A stretch of 62,665 nt of DNA, taken from positions 1 through 62,665 of the forward strand of contig NZ_SDOY01000111.1 of NCBI RefSeq assembly GCF_004117935.1, in the 5' to 3' direction. The position numbers were made by a program, and so were the translations under genes. The notes under the pieces were generated by a model. It ran no database searches. It worked only from the letters and a program-made list of their open reading frames with translations, and was not told where the DNA came from. Within the stretch, counting starts at the first letter, position 1. Each line of letters starts with the position of its first letter. Positions 16,257 through 24,843 of the stretch are shown here, one piece after another. Origin of the DNA: Streptomyces roseicoloratus. Lineage in GTDB: Bacteria; Actinomycetota; Actinomycetes; Streptomycetales; Streptomycetaceae.

Positions 16257-17345
16257 ATGGACGATCGAGCCGGCCGCCGACGGACGGTGCTCCAACCGTG
16301 GACAGCGGTTCACCGGTGGACGGTGCTCCCCCGCTGGACGGCGGTTCACCGGTGGACGGTGATCCCCCGCTGGACGGCGGCTCCCTCGCGGGGCGTGGCC
16401 CCCTGGTGGGCGGTGCTGCCGCCGGTCGCCGGGGCGGCGGTCATGGCGACGGGTGTCCTCTCCATCGGCCTGTATCTCGTCGGGCTCGAGGTCGTGTCGC
16501 TGGTGGCGTTCGGTCTCGCCTGGGCCCTGTGGCTGGTGCTCGCCGGTGATGTCACGGCCCTGTTCCTGTCCGACCGGCGCGGCTGGGAGGCGCAGGCGGA
16601 CACTCCGCCGGCGCTGACGGCCGTGGCGGCGACGTGCGTGCTGGGGGTGCGGTGCGCGCTCCTGGGGTGGGGGCCGGCGGGGATCGTGCTGCTGGGGATC
16701 GCCGCCGTCGCGTGGGTGGCGCTGCTCCCGGTGGTGCTCCGGCATCTGGGGCGGCGGATGCCGGGCGGGGTGTTCCTGATCTGTGTGGCGACCGAGGCGC
16801 TCGTGGTGGTCGCGGGGACGCTCGCGCCGCGCTACGGCCGCGGGTTCGCCTGGGCGGGTCTGGTGCTGTTCGCGCTCGGGCTCGTGCTGTACGGGGACGC
16901 GCTGGCCCGGTTCGACTTCCGGCAGGTCGTGACGGGCGCGGGCGACCAGTGGGTGGCGGGCGGCGCGCTGTCCCTGTCGGCGCTCGCGGGCGCGAAGCTC
17001 GCGGAGTCCGGCGACGTCCTCGGCACGGGTGGCGTCCTGCGGACGGTCTCCCTGGTGCTGCTCGGCCTGTCCCTGGTCTGGTACGGGGTGCTGCTCGCCG
17101 GTGAGGCGGTCCGGCCCCGCCTCGGCTACGACGTGCGCCGCTGGGCGACCGTGTTCCCGATGGGGATGACGGCCGTCGCCTGTCTGGCCGTGGCGACCGC
17201 GACGGAGGCGGGGTGGCCGGGACCGCCGGGGCGGGTGCTGCTGGGGATCGCCGCCGCGGCCTGGCTGCTCACCGCGTACGGCCTGGCACGGCGGGCGGCG
17301 GGTGCGCGGACGTCCGCTCAGACGTCGAGCGGGAGACCGGTGTAG
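16257..17345 (+). CDS. TDT-type integral membrane protein (tellurite resistance/dicarboxylate transporter family)
   Basis: 362 residues from ATG 16257. About ten hydrophobic helices are visible, beginning WWAVLPPVAGAAVMATGVLS and IGLYLVGLEVVSLVAFGLAW and ending with LLGIAAAAWLLTAYGLARR. The ATGVLSIG start and FPMGM motif are typical of TDT/SLAC1-like proteins, which transport organic or inorganic anions; substrate unknown. The first 45 residues are odd: a 12-residue repeat (WTAVHRWTVLPR, then WTAVHRWTVIPR) encoded by a 36-bp tandem repeat, so the real start may be downstream. The 3' end overlaps the end of pobA by 28 bp on the opposite strand. Confidence 0.8.
   Translation: MDDRAGRRRTVLQPWTAVHRWTVLPRWTAVHRWTVIPRWTAAPSRGVAPWWAVLPPVAGAAVMATGVLSIGLYLVGLEVVSLVAFGLAWALWLVLAGDVTALFLSDRRGWEAQADTPPALTAVAATCVLGVRCALLGWGPAGIVLLGIAAVAWVALLPVVLRHLGRRMPGGVFLICVATEALVVVAGTLAPRYGRGFAWAGLVLFALGLVLYGDALARFDFRQVVTGAGDQWVAGGALSLSALAGAKLAESGDVLGTGGVLRTVSLVLLGLSLVWYGVLLAGEAVRPRLGYDVRRWATVFPMGMTAVACLAVATATEAGWPGPPGRVLLGIAAAAWLLTAYGLARRAAGARTSAQTSSGRPV
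16300..16371. repeat. 36-bp tandem repeat inside the membrane protein N-terminus
   Basis: Copies at 16300-16335 and 16336-16371 differ at only two positions (A/G and C/A) and are followed by a partial third copy. In the membrane-protein frame each copy encodes a dodecapeptide. Confidence 0.9.
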
Positions 17346-18502
17346 TTCTCGGCGAGTTCGGCGGCGGCGTGCGGGGAGGTGGCTATCCGGTCGAGCTGGG
17401 ACTGCTGCAGCCGGGTGTCGAAGGGCGACTGGGCCGGGTCGGTGTGCAGGGTCGTGGTCATGGCGTACGAGAAGTGCTCGGCCCGCCAGACCCGGCGCAG
17501 GCAGGTGTCGGAGTAGCCGTCGAGGAGCTCGGTCGAGCCGGTCTTCGCGTGGTGGGCGAAGGCCCGGGCGAGGACGATGACGTCGGCGGCGGCCAGGTTG
17601 AGGCCCTTCGCGCCGGTCGGCGGGACGATGTGCGCCGCGTCCCCGGCCAGGAAGACCCGGCCGTGGCGCATGGGCTCGGTGACGGAGCTGCGCATGGGCA
17701 GGACGGACTTCTGGGTGACGGGGCCGCGGATCAGGCGCCGGCCGGGGTCGGCGGTCAGTGCGAGGCGGGCGTCGAGCTCGTCCCAGACGCGCTCGTCGGG
17801 CCAGTCGGCCGGGTCGGTGCCGTTCGGGACCTGGAGGTAGAGGCGGCTGACGGACGGCGAGCGCATGCTGGCGAGGGCGAAGCCGCGCTCGGAGTGGGCG
17901 TAGATCAGCTCGTCGTACGCCGGCGGGGCCTCGGCGAGGATGCCGAGCCAGGAGTAGGGGTAGGTCCGCTCGAAGGTGCGCCGCTCGCTCTCGGGGACGG
18001 CGTGCCGGGTGACGCCGTGGTAGCCGTCGCAGCCGACGACGTAGTCGCAGGTGAGGGTCTTCTCGCGCCCCTCGTGGCGGTAGTGGACGCGGGGGCGGTC
18101 GGTGTCGGCGCCCTCGACGGCGGTGACCTCGGCCTCGAAGTGCAGCGGGCCGCCCTCGGCGAGCTGGAGGGCGACGAGGTCCTTGACGACCTCGGTCTGG
18201 GCGTAGACCCAGACGCGCCGGCCGCCGGTGAGGGCGGGGAAGTCGATGCGGGTGGCGCGGCCGTCGTGGCGCAGTTCGATGCCGTCGTGCGGGAGTCCCT
18301 CGGCGTCCAGGCGGGCGCCCGCGCCGGCGGCGCGGAGGGCGTCGACGGTGGCCTGTTCGAGGATGCCGGCCCGTTGGCGCCGTTCGACGTAGGAGCGGTC
18401 GCGGCTCTCCAGGACGACGCTGTCGATGCCCGCCTGGTGCAGGAGTCGGGCCAGGAGCAGGCCGGAGGGGCCTGCTCCGATGATGCCGACGGTGGTGTGC
18501 AT
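17318..18502 (-). CDS. pobA: 4-hydroxybenzoate 3-monooxygenase (p-hydroxybenzoate hydroxylase)
   Basis: 394 residues, the usual length for PobA. It is a flavoprotein that uses NADPH and O2 to convert 4-hydroxybenzoate to protocatechuate. The FAD-binding motif GIIGAGPSGLLLARLLHQAG is at the N-terminus, the hydroxylase motif YVVGCDGYHGVTR is near residue 155, and the second FAD motif GRVFLAGDAAHIVPPTGAKG is near residue 285. The N-terminal VVLESRDRSYVERRQRAGIL is characteristic of PobA. The divergent gene is a PobR-like fused IclR regulator, and a perfect palindrome lies 74 bp upstream. Its product feeds PcaGH encoded 8 kb away. Confidence 0.96.
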   Translation of the reverse strand: MHTTVGIIGAGPSGLLLARLLHQAGIDSVVLESRDRSYVERRQRAGILEQATVDALRAAGAGARLDAEGLPHDGIELRHDGRATRIDFPALTGGRRVWVYAQTEVVKDLVALQLAEGGPLHFEAEVTAVEGADTDRPRVHYRHEGREKTLTCDYVVGCDGYHGVTRHAVPESERRTFERTYPYSWLGILAEAPPAYDELIYAHSERGFALASMRSPSVSRLYLQVPNGTDPADWPDERVWDELDARLALTADPGRRLIRGPVTQKSVLPMRSSVTEPMRHGRVFLAGDAAHIVPPTGAKGLNLAAADVIVLARAFAHHAKTGSTELLDGYSDTCLRRVWRAEHFSYAMTTTLHTDPAQSPFDTRLQQSQLDRIATSPHAAAELAENYTGLPLDV

Positions 18503-18575
18503 GGGTCTCCTCGTCGCGTCGAACGTCAGGACAGGTGCGGGGCCGGCGCAGAACAGGAAGGCCGCCTCGTTGTTC

Positions 18576-18601
18576 GCATAGTGAAGAGAACTTCACTATG
18601 C
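18576..18601. promoter_or_regulatory. candidate PobR operator between pobA and pobR
   Basis: A perfect inverted repeat with 11-bp arms GCATAGTGAAG and CTTCACTATGC around AGAA. It is AT-rich for this genome and sits between the divergent pobA and pobR starts. A half-site TTCACTA recurs at 18664-18670, closer to pobR. Assignment to PobR is by position and symmetry. Confidence 0.8.
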
Positions 18602-18701
18602 TGGGAGTCTGGTGGCGGACGGGTTTCCCTGTCAACGGGGTGCCGCGCCCCGCCCGCGCCGTGTTCACTACCGTGGACCGGAGATCCATGACGGAGAGCC
18701 C

Positions 18702-20534
18702 ATGCCATCCACCGAAGACACGAACGCCGGAGCGCCGCCGGAAGCGGTGACGCCCCTGCTGCGCGGGGTCGGCGTGCTGCGCCGGCTCACCGACGCCGGC
18801 GGCCGGATGGCGGTCGGCGAGCTCGAACGCGCCACCGGCCTCGCCCGGTCCACGGTGGACCGCGTCACCGGGACGCTGGCGCGCATGGGATACGTACGGA
18901 TCGAGGGGCGCGACGTGCTGCTCGCGCCGCGCCTGCTCGAACTCGGCAACGCCTACCTGGCCTCCGTACGGCTGCCCGGCCTGCTCGGCGGACGGGCCGA
19001 CGCGCTCGCCGACGCGCTGGACGAGTCGGTCTCGCTCGCCGTCCCCGACGGGGACGGGATCCGCTTCGTCCACCAGGCGACCCGGCGCCGGGCGATGTCG
19101 GTGAGCTTCCGCATCGGCGATCTGCTGCCCGCCGAACGGACCGCGCCGGGCGCCCTGTTCGCCTCCGAGTGGGACGCGGACGCGTGGACGGCGTGGCGCG
19201 AGCGGCGGGCCGCCGATCCTCAGGGCCGGCGCTTTCCCGCCGCTCCGCCGGGCGCGGCGGGCGCCGCGAGCACGGTCGGTGCGGTGGGCGCCGTGGACTT
19301 CGAGGAGCGGGCCGCGGAGGCGGGGGCGCGCGGCTGGGCCGCCGACGACCAGCTGGTCGAGGCCGGACTCGTGGCGCTCGCCGTGCCGGTGCGCGGCGAT
19401 GACGGGCGGATCGTGTGCGCGCTGAGCGCCGTGAGCCACACCAGCCGGCACGACGCCGCCTCGCTGCGCGAGGCGCTGCTGCCCCGGTTGCGCACGGCCG
19501 CCGCCGCGATGGAGCGGGGGCTGCGGGAGGCGCCCGCGGCCGGGCCGAGCGGGCCGGGCCGCTTCTTTCGGATCGGGCCCGATCAGCGAGCGGCGTCCGG
19601 TGCCGTGGATCGCTCGGCGGAGGAGGGAGGCGATGCGGAGCATCGGCGACCGACGACAGCGCGGCGCGGCGCGGCGCCGGACGCCGCGAGCCCGGCAGGA
19701 TCCGGAAGCGACGGCCTGGCGGCGTGGACCGGCGCGTCGAAGCAGGAGCTGGGCCGCGGGTTCGTGGAGTCGCTGGCGCGCGGGCTCACGGTGCTCACCG
19801 CGTTCGGCGAGGGCCGGCCGGCGCTGCCGCTGACGGCGGTCGCCGAGGCCACGGGCCTCGCCCGGGCCACCGCACGGCGGGCGCTGATCACCCTCGAACA
19901 CCTCGGCCTGGTGGCGGTGGACGGCCGGGATTTCCGCCTCACACCCCGGGTCCTGTCCCTGGGCTTCGCGCCGCTGTCCCGCACCACGCTCACCCGGATC
20001 GCCCAGCCGCACCTCGCGGACCTGGCCGAGCGGGTGCGCGAGTCCACCTCGCTGGCCGTGCTCGTCGGCGGCGAGGTGCAGTACACCGGCCGGGTCGAGA
20101 CCAGCCGCATCATGAACGTCCACATCACCATCGGCACCCGTTTCCCCGCGTACGCGACGTCCATGGGCCGCGTCCTGCTCGCCGATCTGCCGGCCGGCGA
20201 GCGCGCGGCCCGCCTCGACGCCTCCGCACCGCACGCCTTCACGCCTCGCACGGTGACGGACCGCGCCGAGCTCGACTCGCTGCTCGAGCGCGTCGGGCAC
20301 GAGGGGTACGCACTGGTCGACGAGGAGCTGGAGGAGGGCCTGCGGTCGATCGCGATGCCGGTCCGCGACCGCGCGGGCCGGGCCGTCGCCGCCGTCAACG
20401 TGGCCCTCCACGCGAGCCGCAGGTCCGCCGAGGAGTGCGTGCACGAGGTCCTGCCGGAGCTGGCCGCCACGATCACCGCCATCGAGGCGGACCTCCACGT
20501 GACGGAGCGCTTCACCCGCGTGCCGGCGTCCTGA
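18702..20534 (+). CDS. pobR: PobR-like double-IclR transcriptional regulator
   Basis: 610 residues from ATG 18702 (GGAG 5 nt upstream), about twice the length of an IclR protein. Two complete IclR units are joined in one frame. The first has a winged helix at about residues 16-70 (ELERATGLARSTVDRVTGTL) and an effector domain to about 275. After a Gly/Ala/Arg-rich linker come a second winged helix at about 350-405 (VAEATGLARATARRALITLE) and a second effector domain to about 605. S. coelicolor PobR, repressor of pobA released by 4-hydroxybenzoate, is described as just such an IclR fusion; divergence from pobA supports orthology. There is no frameshift or internal stop. Confidence 0.92.
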   Translation: MPSTEDTNAGAPPEAVTPLLRGVGVLRRLTDAGGRMAVGELERATGLARSTVDRVTGTLARMGYVRIEGRDVLLAPRLLELGNAYLASVRLPGLLGGRADALADALDESVSLAVPDGDGIRFVHQATRRRAMSVSFRIGDLLPAERTAPGALFASEWDADAWTAWRERRAADPQGRRFPAAPPGAAGAASTVGAVGAVDFEERAAEAGARGWAADDQLVEAGLVALAVPVRGDDGRIVCALSAVSHTSRHDAASLREALLPRLRTAAAAMERGLREAPAAGPSGPGRFFRIGPDQRAASGAVDRSAEEGGDAEHRRPTTARRGAAPDAASPAGSGSDGLAAWTGASKQELGRGFVESLARGLTVLTAFGEGRPALPLTAVAEATGLARATARRALITLEHLGLVAVDGRDFRLTPRVLSLGFAPLSRTTLTRIAQPHLADLAERVRESTSLAVLVGGEVQYTGRVETSRIMNVHITIGTRFPAYATSMGRVLLADLPAGERAARLDASAPHAFTPRTVTDRAELDSLLERVGHEGYALVDEELEEGLRSIAMPVRDRAGRAVAAVNVALHASRRSAEECVHEVLPELAATITAIEADLHVTERFTRVPAS

Positions 20535-20570
20535 AGGCGTCCGGCGCCCCCGCGCGTGGCCGGCGGACCG

Positions 20571-20660
20571 CCGGCGTGTCCCTTGCGGGTCCGGCGTGCT
20601 CTTTGCCTGTCCAGCGTGTCCCTTGCGGGTCCGGCGTGTCCCCTATGGGTCCCCGGCGCG
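20571..20660. repeat. 20-bp tandem repeat, four and a half copies
   Basis: Units based on CCGGCGTGTCCCTTGCGGGT run from 20571 in exact 20-bp steps to 20650, then continue degenerate. A second diverged repeat of about 35 bp (with GGCGTACCG) follows at roughly 20690-20760. The block fills the gap between the convergent pobR and PucR-type genes. No terminator-like perfect hairpin is apparent. Confidence 0.9.
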
Positions 20661-20772
20661 TCCCACGGCCGGCCGGCCGGGTACACCAGACCTGCCTGGC
20701 GTACCGAAGCGCCCGGTGTGCCCGACCCGCCAGGCGTACCGGACCGCCCGGCACGCCGAGCCGCCCGGCCGA

Positions 20773-22092
20773 TCACTGTGCGACGGGCGCGCTCGGGCGT
20801 GACGGGCGGGCCAGGGGTTGTCCGGAGGCGAACGCGTCCCTGCGCCGGGCGTCGTGGGCCGCGAGTGCGGCCTGCAGCGTGAGCAGGTCCGCGCCCCGGG
20901 CCGCGTCGAGTCCGGTGAGGTCCGCCGCCTTGCGCAGGCGGTAGTCCACCGTGTTGCGGTGGACCTGGAGACGGGTGGCCGCCAGGCGCCGGTCGAGACC
21001 GCAGGCGAGGAACGTCCGCAGGGTGTCGAGGAGTTCGGGGCGGTCGTCCAGCGGTCCGAGCAGCGCGGCGAGCCGGTCCCGGGCCGGGCCGGGGCGGCTC
21101 AGCTGGTAGGCGAGCAGCACGTCGTCGAGGAGGTAGAGGCCGGGAGGGCGGCCCGAGGACTCGGCCGCCTCGCGTATCTCGCCGGCGAGCCTGGCCGCCT
21201 CCGTGACGCCCTCCGGCGGGGCGGCCGTCGCCGCCACGAGCAGCTCGGCGCCGCACATCCGGCCGAACTGTCCGACCAGCCAGGCGAGTCGCTCGCGGTC
21301 GGCCTCACCGAAGTCGGCGGCCGGCGTCCCGTACGGGATCAGCACCAGACCGCCGTCGCCGGAGAGCACGGACAACGGCACGCCGGTGGTGTGCCGTTGG
21401 AGCTCGTTGCGCAGCCGCCGGAGTTTGCGGCGCACCACGACCGGCCGGTTCACCCCGGGCAGCAGCTCGTCCGGGTGGGGTCCCATGGCGACGCTCAGGA
21501 CCAGGTAGCTGGGCGGCAATTGGACGCCGGCGCGGTCGGCGGCCGCCTGCGGGCTGCCGCCTTCGAGGAGCCGGGACAGCAGGGACTGCAGAGCGACCTG
21601 TTCGTCGCCGAGGGCCGACTGCCGCTCCTCGACGTATCCGGCGGCGACCGCGCTGCTCACCTGCCGCAGGAAGCCGAGCAGACGGTGCTGGACGAGCAGC
21701 ACGTCGGCGTGGTCCATCGGTTCGGCGGTGGAGAGGACCCGGGCGGCGCACTCCTCGGCGCCGACGTGGTAGGCGCCGACGACGGACTCTATGGGCACGC
21801 CTTCGTCGGCGCGCCGGGCCGCCGACTCCCGGATGGCGGCCTGCTCGTCCTCGCCCAGCGGCTCGCCGGTGCGCAGCATCCCGGCGAAGGCCGCGATGCC
21901 GCGCGCCACCTGCTTGAGGATCTCCCCGCGCAACTGCTCCGAGGGCAGCGTCCGGTAGGCCGGCACCTGTTCGAGCAGGCGGAGCAGCACCGCCGACTCC
22001 AGGTCCCGGGCGCCGGCCAGCAGCCGCCGATGGACGGGCATGCCTCCGATCCGCGGCACCGGGCCGCCGTTCCCCCCGTTGGACAGCGTCAC
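20773..22092 (-). CDS. PucR-family transcriptional regulator
   Basis: 439 residues from GTG 22092, chosen because an AGGTGG-like site precedes it; an upstream extension to 22278 would overlap the divergent lipase gene. The N-terminal half has a RsbT-coantagonist/GGDEF-like regulator layout (ILKQVARGIAAFAGMLRTGE, then VGAYHVGAEECAARVL). The C-terminus is the PucR helix-turn-helix (RTFLACGLDRRLAATRLQVH, then RNTVDYRLRKAADLTG). PucR-type regulators sense metabolites such as purine intermediates or fatty acids. The divergent neighbour is a secreted lipase, its most likely target. Effector unknown. Confidence 0.9.
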   Translation of the reverse strand: MTLSNGGNGGPVPRIGGMPVHRRLLAGARDLESAVLLRLLEQVPAYRTLPSEQLRGEILKQVARGIAAFAGMLRTGEPLGEDEQAAIRESAARRADEGVPIESVVGAYHVGAEECAARVLSTAEPMDHADVLLVQHRLLGFLRQVSSAVAAGYVEERQSALGDEQVALQSLLSRLLEGGSPQAAADRAGVQLPPSYLVLSVAMGPHPDELLPGVNRPVVVRRKLRRLRNELQRHTTGVPLSVLSGDGGLVLIPYGTPAADFGEADRERLAWLVGQFGRMCGAELLVAATAAPPEGVTEAARLAGEIREAAESSGRPPGLYLLDDVLLAYQLSRPGPARDRLAALLGPLDDRPELLDTLRTFLACGLDRRLAATRLQVHRNTVDYRLRKAADLTGLDAARGADLLTLQAALAAHDARRRDAFASGQPLARPSRPSAPVAQ

Positions 22093-22234
22093 AATCCACC
22101 TCGCGATTCTCTGTCGTGCGCACCGGAGACGCGGTCTCCCCGGCCGTCCATGATGGTCTGCGGGTCCCGCTACTGGTTGGTAACACGCCGAGCGGTCCGC
22201 ATCCATCCCCTGCCGGGAATCAAGGGAGTCAGTC

Positions 22235-23596
22235 ATGTCCAAGCCCGTCCGGTCGATCGCCGTGGCCGTCGTCGTCACGGCGTCCCTGACCGCGGCTCCG
22301 GCGGCCGTCGCCGCGCAGACCGCGACCCCCGCCCCGGCGCCGTCACCGGCGTCGGCGTCGGCGTCGGCCGGTGACCCGTTCTACGCGTACGACGGCGGCA
22401 CTCCGCTGTCCGCGTACGCGCCGGGCAGCGTGCTGAAGACCCGGACGCTGAAGTACCACGTCGTCGGCATTCCGACGCCGGTGACGGCGATCCAGCTGCT
22501 CTACCGCACCACCGACGCCCAGGGCCGGCCCTCCGCCAACGTGACCACCGTCGTGCGCAGCCTCGTCGGGGACGGGTCCAGGGCGGTGTCGTACCAGTCG
22601 TTCTACGACTCCCTCGACCCCGAGGACGGCCCCTCCCGTGCGATCGCCGGGAACGTGACCCTCGGCGGTCTCATCCCGAACGTCGAGGCCCTGTTCATCG
22701 CCCCGCTCCTCGCCAAGGGGTACGACGTCGTCATCCCGGACACCGAGGGGCAGCGGGCCGACTTCGCCGCGGGACCCGAGTACGGCACGAACACACTGGA
22801 CTCGATCCGCGCCGCGACGCGCTCCCCGCAGACGGGCATGGACTCCGGGACGCGCTTCGGGCTCATGGGCTACTCCGGCGGCGCGATCGCAACCGGCTGG
22901 GCCGCCGCACTCGCGCCGCGGTACGCCCCCGACGTCAACAGCAGGCTCGTCGGCTTCGCCGAGGGCGGCCTGCTCGTCGCCCCGGCCCACAACCTGAAGT
23001 ACGTGGACGGCTCCCTCACCTGGTCCGGCGTCATCCCGATGGCCCTCATCGGCGTCTCGCGGTCGTACGACATCGACCTCAGGAAGTACATGAGCGACTA
23101 CGGTCTGAAGGTGTACGGCCGGCTGGAGCGCGGATCCATCCTCGACGCCCTCGGCCACTACCCCGGCCTGACCTGGAAGAAGATGGCGAAGCCCGCCTAC
23201 GCCGACCCGAACTCGGTGCCCGAGTTCGTCGAGGCGGTCAACAAGCTGAACCTCGGCTCCGCCCCCACCCCGACCGTCCCCGGCCTCATCACCCAGGGCA
23301 ACGCCGGCTTCCTGGAAGGGACGTTCGGCAACCGACCGGGCATCGGCACGGGCGACGGCGTCATGGTCGCGGGAGACGTGCGCGCGCTCGCCCGGCAGTA
23401 CTGCGCCACCGGCAACCCCGCCATCGCCTACGACCAGTACAACCTGCTCAGCCACTTCGGCGCACCCCTGGTCTGGGCGCCCACCGCGCTGGGCTGGCTC
23501 GACGACCGGTTCGCGGGCCGCCCGGCGCCGTCCGACTGCGGCCGCATCCCCGCGGGCAACTCACTGGCGCCGGAGAAGCCGACGCCGGCGACCTGA
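22235..23596 (+). CDS. secreted LIP-family lipase
   Basis: 453 residues. A Sec signal (VRSIAVAVVVTASLTAAPAA ... VAAQ) is followed by an Ala/Pro/Ser linker of about 20 residues. The rest is an alpha/beta-hydrolase of the secretory lipase (LIP, triacylglycerol lipase) family. The nucleophile elbow is GLMGYSGGAIATGWA, with the strand YDVVIPDTEGQ before it, and the C-terminal FGAPLVWAPTALGWLDDRF contributes the late helix. It should hydrolyse extracellular acylglycerols. The divergent PucR regulator 142 bp away may control it. Confidence 0.92.
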   Translation: MSKPVRSIAVAVVVTASLTAAPAAVAAQTATPAPAPSPASASASAGDPFYAYDGGTPLSAYAPGSVLKTRTLKYHVVGIPTPVTAIQLLYRTTDAQGRPSANVTTVVRSLVGDGSRAVSYQSFYDSLDPEDGPSRAIAGNVTLGGLIPNVEALFIAPLLAKGYDVVIPDTEGQRADFAAGPEYGTNTLDSIRAATRSPQTGMDSGTRFGLMGYSGGAIATGWAAALAPRYAPDVNSRLVGFAEGGLLVAPAHNLKYVDGSLTWSGVIPMALIGVSRSYDIDLRKYMSDYGLKVYGRLERGSILDALGHYPGLTWKKMAKPAYADPNSVPEFVEAVNKLNLGSAPTPTVPGLITQGNAGFLEGTFGNRPGIGTGDGVMVAGDVRALARQYCATGNPAIAYDQYNLLSHFGAPLVWAPTALGWLDDRFAGRPAPSDCGRIPAGNSLAPEKPTPAT

Positions 23597-23652
23597 CCGG
23601 GCTCGGCACCGGGCAGGGTGGCGGCGCGGAACAGGGGGCCGCGCCGCCGCCC

Positions 23653-24843
23653 TTACGGCACGTGCGGACCTGGACCGCCCGACGGGCCCGGGCCCGTGTC
23701 CTCCTCCACGTGCTCCTCTTCCAGGACCCGCTGGGCCACGGCGAAGGCCGCGTTGGCCGCCGGGACTCCGCAGTAGACCGCCGTCTGCAGCAGCGCCGCG
23801 GCGATCTCGTCGTCGGACAGGCCGTTCCGGCGGGCGGCGCGCAGGTGCATCGCCAGTTCGTCGTGATGGCCGTGGGCGACGAGGGCGGTGAGGGTGATCA
23901 GGCTGCGCTCGCGCCGGGACAGGGTGGGATCGGTCCAGATCTCGCCCCACGCGTAGCGGGAGACGAAGTCCTGGAAGCGGGCGGTGAGCGGGGTCTGCCG
24001 GGCCTGCGCCCGGTCCACGTGGGCGTCGCCGAGGACCTGGCGGCGCACCCTCGTTCCGCTCCGGGCGGAAGCTCCGGTGAAGTGGGCGCGCAGGGCGGCG
24101 AGGACGGCCTCCGGCTGTTCGGCGGGGGCGAGGTGGGAGGCGCCGGGGAGTTCGGTCAGGGCGGCGCCGGGAACGGCGTCGGCGATCTCCCGCAGGTGGA
24201 CGGGCGGGGTCGCCGGATCCTCGCGGCCGGCGACGAGCAGCGTCGGCGCGGTGATGCCGGCGAGCCGGTCCCTCAGGTCGAACGCGGCCAGCGCGTCGCA
24301 GCAGGCGGCGTACGCCCCCGGGTCGGCGGCCCGGTGGTCGGCCACCAGGCACGGCATGCTGAACCCCGGGGTGAACCAGCGGGCGCCGGCCGTCTCGGCG
24401 AGCCGCGCCAGTCCTTCGCGCCGCACGGTCGCCGCCCGCTCCTCCCAGGGCGCGGAGCCGCCGAAGTGCGCGGACGAGCAGAGGACGGCGAGACGGTCGA
24501 TCCGCTCCGGGTGGTGCACCGCCAGATGGAGCCCGACGGCGCCGCCGAGCGAGACCCCGGCGTACGAGAAGCGGTCGAGGCCCAGGCCGTCGGCGAGGTC
24601 GAGCACCAGTCGGGCCAGGTCGGCCACGGTCGCTCCCGGCCCGATGAGACCGGCGGGCGAACCGCCGTGCCCGGGCAGGTCCCAGCGGACGACCCGGTGG
24701 GTGGCCGACAGCTCGGGGGCCACGGTGTCCCACAGGGCCGTCGACGTGCCGAGGGAGGGGCCGAGGAGCAGGGCGGGCGCGGTGTGGGGGCCCTCGGCGA
24801 GGTGATGGAGGGTGTGGGCGGTTCGAGGGGCGCGAGGGGTCAA
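23653..24843 (-). CDS. pcaL: fused beta-ketoadipate enol-lactonase / 4-carboxymuconolactone decarboxylase
   Basis: 396 residues from a TTG at 24843 that overlaps the pcaB stop (TTGA) and has GGAG 5 nt upstream. Residues 1-255 are the alpha/beta-hydrolase PcaD (RWDLPGHGGSP, nucleophile elbow YAGVSLGGAVG, late SHLAPAEQPE). Residues about 270-380 are the PcaC decarboxylase (WGEIWTDPTLSRRERSLITL, HLRAARRNGLSDDEIAAALL). The fusion turns 4-carboxymuconolactone into beta-ketoadipate in two steps and is called PcaL in actinobacteria. It is the last gene of the pcaIJHGBL operon. Confidence 0.94.
   Translation of the reverse strand: MTPRAPRTAHTLHHLAEGPHTAPALLLGPSLGTSTALWDTVAPELSATHRVVRWDLPGHGGSPAGLIGPGATVADLARLVLDLADGLGLDRFSYAGVSLGGAVGLHLAVHHPERIDRLAVLCSSAHFGGSAPWEERAATVRREGLARLAETAGARWFTPGFSMPCLVADHRAADPGAYAACCDALAAFDLRDRLAGITAPTLLVAGREDPATPPVHLREIADAVPGAALTELPGASHLAPAEQPEAVLAALRAHFTGASARSGTRVRRQVLGDAHVDRAQARQTPLTARFQDFVSRYAWGEIWTDPTLSRRERSLITLTALVAHGHHDELAMHLRAARRNGLSDDEIAAALLQTAVYCGVPAANAAFAVAQRVLEEEHVEEDTGPGPSGGPGPHVP

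Noticed and set aside
16257..17345. Tellurite resistance function
   Set aside because: The family name is historical. There are no other ter genes here, so I keep only the TDT-type membrane protein call.
15783..20498. Open frame of about 1570 codons on the minus strand
   Set aside because: It crosses LysR-domain, membrane-protein, pobA and pobR genes in wrong frames and consists of Arg/Pro/Gly runs. No motif is present.
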